Positions 40,429 to 45,758 of a DNA stretch of 45,758 bases are shown in pieces. The first letter of the stretch is position 1. Every line of letters starts with the position of its first letter. The position numbers were made by a program, and so were the translations under genes. Location of the stretch: contig JAAZXM010000031.1 in NCBI GenBank assembly GCA_014240165.1, forward strand, positions 1-45,758. The letters run 5' to 3'. Under the pieces are notes generated by a model. The model was not told the DNA's origin. It searched no databases and worked only from the letters and a program-made list of their open reading frames with translations. The stretch is from Myxococcales bacterium. Lineage in GTDB: Bacteria; Myxococcota_A; UBA9160; UBA4427.

Positions 40429-42305
40429 CCCGAGTCCTCGTCTGCGAGTTGGGGAGGCGCGAATTCTTCCAGCGCCGAATAGAGCAGCATCTGCGTGCGC
40501 GGCCCCGCAACGCCGTCGGGCTCCACCGCGTTCTGGCCCTGGAAACGCGCCACCCCGTGGAGAGTCGACACGTCGTAGACCCCCGAGATATGCGCGTCCA
40601 GGTAGCCGAGTCGCGAGAGTGCCTCCTGCAACCAGAGCACCCCGGCACCCCGGGCACCTTCGGCGATGACGTCGGGAATGTCGAGATAGGGATTCCATAC
40701 GACCCAGGCCGATCCCAGCCAATACTCGTCGAGAAGATCAGCGGAGACCCACAGCGAATCCCCATCGCCCAACCCGGCCAGCTCCACCTCATCTTGCTGG
40801 ATTGCCACCAGGGCGACGATCCGCGACTCGCCGAGGGGAGTCGCGAGTTCGATCAGGGCGGGATAGTTGAGATCGCGCAAAGCCTGGAAACTCACATCGG
40901 GCAGGCTGAGAACGCCGAGCCCTTGACTGCGAATTTCCGCCAGGGCAGCGGCGAGCGAGTTGATCTGGCTGCGCATCGGCGCTCCCCCGTGCAAAGCCAG
41001 GGCGGCGCGTGTGGCCTCGGTGAGGGTCTGCCCGTGCGCCTGGCCCGAGAGGGTCGCTTCGAGCAGGCCACGCTCCTGGGCCGGCCCCGACCCGGCCCCT
41101 TCGAGGCTTGGAGGCGCATCGTTCAGGGTGTTGTTCAAGGTGTTGTTCAAGGTGTTGTTCAGGGTGTTGTTCAAGGCGTTGTTCAGGGTGTTGTTCAGAG
41201 TGTTGTTCAGGGTGTTGCCGCCTTCCTCAAGCGTCCCAACCAACGCTTCCTCGGGCGAAGGTTCGGCGCGTTGTGCCGGCGGAAGCTCGACGATGACGGT
41301 CACCGCCGCGCCCGCATCGCCTGAGAGATCGGGTGCACGGGCCAACGAAACCGGTGCCAACCCGGGGGCCGGCCCCCAGGAGATCCCCAGGTCGGAACTC
41401 GGAGCCAACCGGAGTGCCGCCCAGCCGCCCAGGCCCATGAGCACGGCGATCGACGCCGCCCAGGCCAGCGGCCGGGGCAACCCCACCCGCAAACGCGACG
41501 CCGCGTCCGGAACCTCCCGGGCGGCCTGGCGCAGTCGCCGGGCACCCACGCGGTGCTCGCTCTCCGCGTAACCAGCCAATAGGGCTCGGTCGCAGAGCAC
41601 GTTGATCAGGCGGGGAATGCCTCCGGTGAGGCGATGGGCTTCGCGCAGGGCCGCAGGGGTAAAAATCTCGCGATCCGCGCCAGCCGCTACATAAAGACGA
41701 TGGTTGACGTAGGCCGCCGTGTCCTTGGGCGAAAAGGGGCGCAGACTCCAGCGGACGGTGACTCGCTGCCGAAGTTGGCGGAGTGCATCGGAGTCGAGTT
41801 TGGCTTCGAGTTCGGGCTGACCCAGCAGGATGATCTGGATCAATTTGGACGTCGCCGTTTCGAGATTCGAAAGCAGGCGAATTTGTTCCAGGGTGGCGGA
41901 CGACAGGTTCTGGGCTTCGTCGATGATCAGAACAACCCGCCGTTCGCCGCGATGACACTCGAGCAGGAAATCGTTCAATCCCGCAAGCAATTGCCGCCGG
42001 GAGCGCCGCTCCACGGGAAGGCCGAACTCTTCGCTGATCGACTGCAGAAGCTCGATATCGTTGTTGCTCGGATTGAAGAGGATCGCGATTTCGGTGTCGG
42101 CCTCGATCCGCTCGAGCAAGCTACGACACAGAGTCGTCTTGCCCGTCCCCACTTCACCGGCAAGAACGATGAACCCCTCGCCCTGCTCGAGGCCGTAGAC
42201 AAGGTGGGCCAGGGCCTCCCGATGGGAGTCCGACAAGTAGAGGAAAGCTGGGTTGGGTGTCAGCGAGAAAGGCTTTTCGCGCAGACCATAGAACGCGGTA
42301 TACAT
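40425..42305 (-). CDS. gspA: ExeA/GspA-like AAA ATPase with peptidoglycan-binding domain
   Basis: A 626-residue protein. The cytoplasmic AAA domain has Walker A GEVGTGKT (50-57) and Walker B VVLIIDEAQ (124-132), and starts with MYTAFYGLREKPFSLTP. One membrane helix is at about 281-300. A periplasmic linker contains eight Asn-Asn-Thr-Leu-type repeats (364-395). A mixed domain then leads to a C-terminal PG-binding fold (FQGQNAVEPDGVAGPRTQML). ExeA hydrolyses ATP and binds peptidoglycan to let the secretin assemble. ATG 42305 is where the family N-terminus begins. Divergent from the pantothenate kinase with 46 bases between. Confidence 0.92.
   Translation of the reverse strand: MYTAFYGLREKPFSLTPNPAFLYLSDSHREALAHLVYGLEQGEGFIVLAGEVGTGKTTLCRSLLERIEADTEIAILFNPSNNDIELLQSISEEFGLPVERRSRRQLLAGLNDFLLECHRGERRVVLIIDEAQNLSSATLEQIRLLSNLETATSKLIQIILLGQPELEAKLDSDALRQLRQRVTVRWSLRPFSPKDTAAYVNHRLYVAAGADREIFTPAALREAHRLTGGIPRLINVLCDRALLAGYAESEHRVGARRLRQAAREVPDAASRLRVGLPRPLAWAASIAVLMGLGGWAALRLAPSSDLGISWGPAPGLAPVSLARAPDLSGDAGAAVTVIVELPPAQRAEPSPEEALVGTLEEGGNTLNNTLNNTLNNALNNTLNNTLNNTLNNTLNDAPPSLEGAGSGPAQERGLLEATLSGQAHGQTLTEATRAALALHGGAPMRSQINSLAAALAEIRSQGLGVLSLPDVSFQALRDLNYPALIELATPLGESRIVALVAIQQDEVELAGLGDGDSLWVSADLLDEYWLGSAWVVWNPYLDIPDVIAEGARGAGVLWLQEALSRLGYLDAHISGVYDVSTLHGVARFQGQNAVEPDGVAGPRTQMLLYSALEEFAPPQLADEDSG
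41121..41216. repeat. 12-base coding minisatellite, eight copies, in gspA
   Basis: Eight 12-base units (plus-strand consensus GTTGTTCAGGGT) run without interruption. In the minus-strand gene they encode eight four-residue Asn-Asn-Thr-Leu-type repeats, residues about 364-395. The copies differ only by a few transitions, which suggests recent expansion. Whole-unit changes keep the frame. Confidence 0.93.
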
Positions 42306-42351
42306 GGGATGACCTGTTGGTCGAGTGTAACCCACCTATTCGCGGTCATTC

Positions 42352-43227
42352 ATGACGAGCCCGGACACCCCCGAAGAAATGCCTCCTCCCTGCGTGGGTG
42401 TGGATCTCGGAGCCACCCTGGCGAAGTTGGTCATCCGCGCGCCGGGCGAAGACTTGCGCTTCGAGTTCCTGTCTGCAGCCAACCTGCAGACCCTCGAAGA
42501 GCGAATCAGCGAAATCGGACCGGGCCGGATCGGCATGACGGGTTGCGGAGCCAGCACCCTGGAAGCCCGACTCGGCCTGCGCGCACAGCGCTGCGTCGAG
42601 TTCGAAGCCTGGGGGCGGGGCTCGCGAACCCTGCTCCGCGGCCAGAACGCCGATGCCGACGCCCCCTACCTGCTGGTTTCCCTGGGTACGGGAACGTCGA
42701 TCCTGCGCGTCGAAGGCGACGCGGTTGCGCGCCTGGGCGGAACCGCCCTGGGCGGGGGCACCCTGCTGGGCCTGGGTGTCGCATTGACCGGCTGCCGGAG
42801 CCATGAAGAACTCTGCCATCTGGCCGAAGAGGGCGACCGGGCCCGGGTTGATCTGCGGGTGAGCGATATCTATCGCGAGGGAGAAATCGCGCTACCGGGC
42901 GAAACCACTGCCGCCTCGTTCGGCAACCTGGCTCGCTGGCTTTCCCCGGACAGGGAGGAAGGGAATGAGGCGCCGTCCCAGCCCGCTGACCTGGCCGCCG
43001 CGGTGATGGGGCTGGTGGGAGAAAACGTGGCGCTGCTCTGCTGCGGACTCGCCGCGGCCACCGGCGTAAGCCAACTGGTTTACGGAGGGGGCTCGCTCCA
43101 CCACAACCCCGTGTTGGCGAGCATCATCGAGGACGTCAGCGCGGGCCTGGGACAGACCCCGCTTTTCCTGGAAAACGGAAGCTTCGCCGGTGCCGTGGGC
43201 GCACTCGAGCAGGGCTCGGAAGCCTGA
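42352..43227 (+). CDS. coaW: Type II pantothenate kinase
   Basis: A 291-residue enzyme of the ASKHA fold, related to Staphylococcus CoaW and eukaryotic PanK. Visible motifs are GVDLGATLAKL (phosphate 1), a catalytic Glu in VEFEAWGRG, SLGTGTSI (phosphate 2), GGTALGGGTLLGLGVALTG, and YGGGSLHHNPVLASI. It would phosphorylate pantothenate to start CoA synthesis, which suits a genome rich in CoA enzymes. Most bacteria use type I (CoaA) or III (CoaX) instead. The ATG is not preceded by a strong ribosome binding site. Convergent with, and abutting, the next minus-strand gene. Confidence 0.87.
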   Translation: MTSPDTPEEMPPPCVGVDLGATLAKLVIRAPGEDLRFEFLSAANLQTLEERISEIGPGRIGMTGCGASTLEARLGLRAQRCVEFEAWGRGSRTLLRGQNADADAPYLLVSLGTGTSILRVEGDAVARLGGTALGGGTLLGLGVALTGCRSHEELCHLAEEGDRARVDLRVSDIYREGEIALPGETTAASFGNLARWLSPDREEGNEAPSQPADLAAAVMGLVGENVALLCCGLAAATGVSQLVYGGGSLHHNPVLASIIEDVSAGLGQTPLFLENGSFAGAVGALEQGSEA

Positions 43228-43974
43228 TCAGTCGACGGCCGGACCGCCGGCGTCGCTTCGGTCCTCGTCGTCATCCGGGCGGCTGATATTGCGCACCGCC
43301 CGTTGGGTGCGGGCAATGGCGGCACGCTGAACCCGAAGCTCCTCGTTTTGAGCGGCGATCTGGCGTTCGATCCGTTCACGGGAATCCACCGCGTCCCCCA
43401 GCCGCTCTTGTAGGCTCGCGATCTTGTCCTCGAGACCGCGAACCAGGGCCAAGGCCTCGTCGGCGACTTCCCGGCCTGCACTTCGACCCGCCTCGGCAAC
43501 CGGCTCGGGGGCCGCCGGTTCCGGGGCTTCCGATCCCAATGCGGGTGAATCCCGAACAGCACTTTCGGCTTCGCGGCGAAGAAATTCGCCCGCGGAGAGA
43601 CCCGAAGAGGAGGCCGGGGCGCTTTCTTCTTCTTCGTCCCAATCGTCACCGCTCTCTTCAAAGGGCGATTCATCCAGCGTCGTCTGCGCCAACGACGCGG
43701 TCGTATCCGAAACCTCCGGCGTCTCCTCGGTGGAATCCAGAGCCGCGAAGGGATTCGCAGCGTCCCCGCCCTCCTGTTCACTCAGGGTCGAGAGCCGGTT
43801 CTTGGAGGGAAGCGGGACACGGCCCCGGCGCCGGCGAATCATGACCCAGACCACAAGCAGCCCGAACAAACCGATCAGCGCGAAAACTTGTTTGAGCGAA
43901 CCCGCCGAGGATTCGGCTTCGGCCTCCGGGCGAACCGCGGGGGGTTCCACCGCGAGAGGGCGCGGCGGCGTCAC
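43228..43974 (-). CDS. Membrane-anchored coiled-coil protein of unknown function
   Basis: A 248-residue protein with one membrane helix (about 29-46) followed by RRRRGR. Next is a long acidic, Ser/Glu/Asp-rich disordered stretch (about 60-165) and a C-terminal coiled coil (about 168-230, heptads of Leu, Ile, Ala, Glu, Arg). The positive-inside rule places the C-terminal part in the cytoplasm. I do not recognise a family; the layout resembles FimV-like or pilus and secretion scaffold proteins. The start is GTG 43974, overlapping the TGA of the AMIN gene (GTGA), so the two are translated together. Confidence 0.82.
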   Translation of the reverse strand: MTPPRPLAVEPPAVRPEAEAESSAGSLKQVFALIGLFGLLVVWVMIRRRRGRVPLPSKNRLSTLSEQEGGDAANPFAALDSTEETPEVSDTTASLAQTTLDESPFEESGDDWDEEEESAPASSSGLSAGEFLRREAESAVRDSPALGSEAPEPAAPEPVAEAGRSAGREVADEALALVRGLEDKIASLQERLGDAVDSRERIERQIAAQNEELRVQRAAIARTQRAVRNISRPDDDEDRSDAGGPAVD

Positions 43975-44690
43975 TGCCGGGGCCGCAGCGGTTTCGGCTC
44001 GGCCCGCTTCGGAGCGGAAGAGGGCGCTTTGGATGCCTGCTTTTGGGGCGCCCGGGCTGCCGGGGCCGGTTTGCGCGGCGCCTCCACCTTGATGATCGGC
44101 TTGGCCGGCTTGGGGGACACGGCGATGATCTTGGCCGGCTTGGGCTTGGACTTGGGCTTGGCCTTCGCCACGGGTGCGGGCGGTTTGACCGGGGCCTTGG
44201 CTTTCGGCTTGGCCGCAATTTTTTTAGGGGCGGGCGCCGGTGCCTTGGCCACGGGCTTCGCCGCCGCGGGCGCGGCGGCCTCTTTCGGCTTGGGGCCGCT
44301 GATATCCAGTACGATCCGGGGCGGGTTCGCGAGAATCATCTCCTTGAGCTTCAAATTCTCACCGAGCAATTTGATGCGCGCCTTCGAGCCCTTCGCCGTG
44401 GGAACCAGAGTCACCTGGCCAATCAGGGCCTTCGAAGCCTGCACATCGCGCACGGCGGATCCGGCGTCCAGGGTAACGACGAGTTCCGATTGCCCTCCTC
44501 CGCGCTTGATCTTATAGGCCGCGGGTTGGTCGAGTTCGAAGACCACCCGGGTGTAATCCGTATGGACGCCGACTCTCAGATCCACCACCTCGGCCGCCCC
44601 CGCAGCACCCAGGGGAAGAGAGAGGAGCATGAAAACCAGCGTTCCGACCCCAAGCGCCCGTCGCCCCGCTTCGATGCATCGCTTCGCCAT
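43971..44690 (-). CDS. Secreted AMIN-domain protein with Lys/Pro/Ala-rich tail
   Basis: A 239-residue protein. Residues 1-32 are a signal peptide (hydrophobic LGVGTLVFMLLSLPLGAAGA, then AA). Residues about 34-132 form an AMIN domain (VDLRVGVHTDYTRVVFELD to PPRIVLDISG), a fold that binds peptidoglycan in AmiC and PilQ. The remaining hundred residues are almost only Lys, Pro and Ala, strongly basic, and may bind cell wall or DNA or span the periplasm. GGAGG is 5 bases before ATG 44690. It is coupled to the membrane coiled-coil gene by a 4-base overlap. A helper role in pilus or secretin assembly is an inference. Confidence 0.85.
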   Translation of the reverse strand: MAKRCIEAGRRALGVGTLVFMLLSLPLGAAGAAEVVDLRVGVHTDYTRVVFELDQPAAYKIKRGGGQSELVVTLDAGSAVRDVQASKALIGQVTLVPTAKGSKARIKLLGENLKLKEMILANPPRIVLDISGPKPKEAAAPAAAKPVAKAPAPAPKKIAAKPKAKAPVKPPAPVAKAKPKSKPKPAKIIAVSPKPAKPIIKVEAPRKPAPAARAPQKQASKAPSSAPKRAEPKPLRPRQ

Positions 44691-45036
44691 CTCGCCTCCA
44701 GCCCCCTTGATTCCGCGGAAGGGAATTCCCCCGACCGACTGGCCCGCTGCTCGGCCCATCAGGGCCCGGCCCCGTAATGCCGGAGCCCCATTTGCGCGCG
44801 GATCCATACATGCGGACTCCGCATCCCCCGCACCGCTGGACGGGAATCTAACGGGTGGAAATGCCCAATGCTTCATTTGCATTCAATCGGCGGGCACACA
44901 TCGCCGTCAAATCCGCGCGCTGACCCTTCCAAAAACGCGAATGGGGGATAACCCATACACGTGAGGGCCGGAGAGGCCCGCCCAATGCGTAGGGCCTGGG
45001 TCGCCCTCGGGAGGGGCCCAATCGGGGCGAACTCGC
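44691..45036. other. 346-base intergenic region between two minus-strand genes
   Basis: No gene is seen. It contains the terminator-like hairpin at 44931-44956 and other GC hairpins (GGGCC/GGCCC at 44965-44979). A possible weak promoter for the AMIN operon lies on the minus strand: TTGACG (44905-44910) and ATTGAA (44882-44887), 17 bases apart; the -10 match is poor. Confidence 0.4.
44931..44956 (-). terminator. Rho-independent-like terminator after the zinc-ribbon gene
   Basis: On the minus strand a 5-base stem ATGGG/CCCAT with a 6-base loop is followed by five bases and then TTTTT. It lies about 80 bases after the zinc-ribbon stop. The stem is short, so strength is uncertain. Confidence 0.4.
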
Positions 45037-45291
45037 CTAGGCGGCGTGGGGGAGTTTCGGCGGCAGCCGCACACCCGCCATGGGGGAAGCGTCCGCAGCG
45101 GCCTCCGCTGCTCCCGAGGCCAGGGCGACGAGGGTGCCGCCGGGCCAGGTCCAACGGTGCTCGCAGCGAAGGCATTCGCCCAGGCGAAGCGTCGGCTCGC
45201 CCAGGACTTCATCGCAAACCACGGCCTGGCTGCCACAGATCGAGCAGCGAGAATCGGCCACTTCTTCTTTCTGAGGGGTATTGGACTGCAT
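45037..45291 (-). CDS. Small zinc-ribbon protein
   Basis: An 84-residue protein with two CxxC knuckles: Cys16/Cys19 (CSICG) and Cys40/Cys43 (CLRCEHRW), the pattern of a zinc ribbon. The C-terminal half is Ala/Pro-rich and probably disordered. The ATG has GGAGG 8 bases upstream, which supports a real gene despite its size. It may be a nucleic-acid or protein-binding adaptor; no family is recognised. Confidence 0.75.
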   Translation of the reverse strand: MQSNTPQKEEVADSRCSICGSQAVVCDEVLGEPTLRLGECLRCEHRWTWPGGTLVALASGAAEAAADASPMAGVRLPPKLPHAA

Positions 45292-45568
45292 GGCTTCGGC
45301 CTCCGTTTTTCATTTCTTCGACGGATGAACTCAAGACCTTTTGCGCTTTCAGCGAATTCCGCTGCTCTTTGTTTCCCTCCGCTTCTCGGCCCGATGAGCC
45401 ATTGGCTTCCAAGCCGCAGCGGCGGTGGGGCCATCTTCTGGGCGGGTGCACGCAATCACCCGGCACACCCGCCCGGGTTCTTTGGGGAGGTGGAGCCTTC
45501 GCCCTGGCCCGTGGCAAAGAAAAGGAAGCAGGTGCGTGTGACCCCCGCGGTCACGCGCTCAGGCGCTT
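45292..45568. other. 277-base intergenic region
   Basis: No convincing gene is seen. It holds a 9-base perfect inverted repeat (45440-45448 with 45466-45474) and the terminator of the upstream minus-strand gene at its right side. The left part would be the 5' leader of the zinc-ribbon gene. Confidence 0.45.
45516..45558 (-). terminator. Rho-independent terminator of the gene at the right edge
   Basis: A 10-base stem with one wobble pair (45534-45543 with 45549-45558) and a 5-base loop begins 10 bases after the TAA of the edge gene. On the minus strand it is followed by a T-rich stretch (TTCCTTTTCTTT). Confidence 0.6.
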
Positions 45569-45758
45569 TTAAGCCCCCCGAGAACCCCGCTTACGCGGCC
45601 CGGCACCCAGGAGCCAGCCCTCTTCTCCCGTGGGGAGCAGGGAGTCACGCGCGAAGTAAGGGGGCGGTTGGTTGGCCGCGGGCCCCTTCGGCAGGTGCTG
45701 TTCTTCGCCCCAGGCGGAGTACCCTGGGCGAGGCATTCGGAGAACGGGCTCGCTCGGC
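45569..45758 (-). CDS. C-terminal end of an unidentified protein, truncated by window edge
   Basis: The last 62 codons of a minus-strand frame that is open to the right edge and ends with TAA at 45569-45571. Third codon positions are mostly G or C as in the other genes. The peptide is Pro/Gly-rich (RMPRPGYSAWGEEQ; YFARDSLLPTGEEGW; GPRKRGSRGA). A good rho-independent terminator follows directly, which supports it being the end of a real gene. The family cannot be recognised from this tail. Confidence 0.6.
   Translation of the reverse strand, partial: PSEPVLRMPRPGYSAWGEEQHLPKGPAANQPPPYFARDSLLPTGEEGWLLGAGPRKRGSRGA

Noticed and set aside
41121..41216. CRISPR-like array
   Set aside because: The repeats are contiguous 12-base units with no spacers and lie in frame inside gspA.
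45517..45600. SRP RNA or other structured RNA gene suggested by a GGAAGCAG string near hairpins
   Set aside because: The surrounding SRP core sequence is missing; the hairpin is better explained as the terminator of the minus-strand gene at the right edge.

Overview
The window is GC-rich DNA, densely packed with genes on both strands, and probably chromosomal: it holds housekeeping genes (serS, gpsA, aroK, aat, gshB, mrcA) and no transposase, integrase, phage gene or CRISPR. The organism is Gram-negative: there is a class A penicillin-binding protein, a lipoprotein, FeoAB and GspA/GspB helpers for an outer-membrane secretin. It makes selenoproteins (selB). Class III CoA-transferases, an acyl-CoA synthetase and an epoxide hydrolase suggest a deltaproteobacterium-like lineage (Myxococcota, Desulfobacterota or Binatota type), probably uncultured. 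That placement is an inference from gene content.

Layout. 1-7.5 kb: acyl-CoA and xenobiotic metabolism (partial acyl-CoA synthetase, GNAT acetyltransferase, epoxide hydrolase, AMACR-like enzyme, a membrane-anchored AlgH-like protein, and a tandem two-domain CoA-transferase). 7.6-10.9 kb: serS overlapping selB. 10.9-18.6 kb: a minus-strand operon nuoA-H-J-K-L-M-N, the complete membrane arm of complex I with none of the peripheral-arm genes. 18.7-25.9 kb: gpsA, feoAB, a lipoprotein and a 1034-residue membrane/sulfatase-fold fusion. 25.9-32.9 kb: msrB, an unknown protein, a small HTH regulator, a GST-like protein, aroK, a HEAT-like protein, aat, a plant-type cystathionine gamma-synthase behind a structured leader, an O6-alkylguanine alkyltransferase and gshB. 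33-39.4 kb: PBP1A, an orphan histidine kinase, an alpha/beta hydrolase, a Nudix hydrolase and a rhomboid protease. 39.5-45.7 kb: GspB-like and ExeA/GspA-like proteins, a type II pantothenate kinase, a membrane coiled-coil protein, an AMIN-domain protein, a zinc-ribbon protein and the tail of one more gene.

The most unusual element is the nuo operon. All seven genes are intact, tightly coupled and recognisable by ungapped motif alignment. Yet many ionisable residues known to be needed for proton translocation in E. coli complex I are replaced by neutral ones: NuoK E36 is Gln, NuoM E144/K234/K265 are Gln/Thr/Gln, NuoL E144/K229/K399 are Leu/Leu/Ile, NuoN K247 is Val, and NuoA loses two acidic positions. 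Together with the missing peripheral genes this points to a repurposed, possibly non-pumping complex-I-like membrane assembly. Other points of interest are the serS-selB coupling, a CoA-transferase with one apparently dead half, the flippase-like/sulfatase-fold fusion with a Thr nucleophile, and an Asn-rich coding minisatellite in ExeA.
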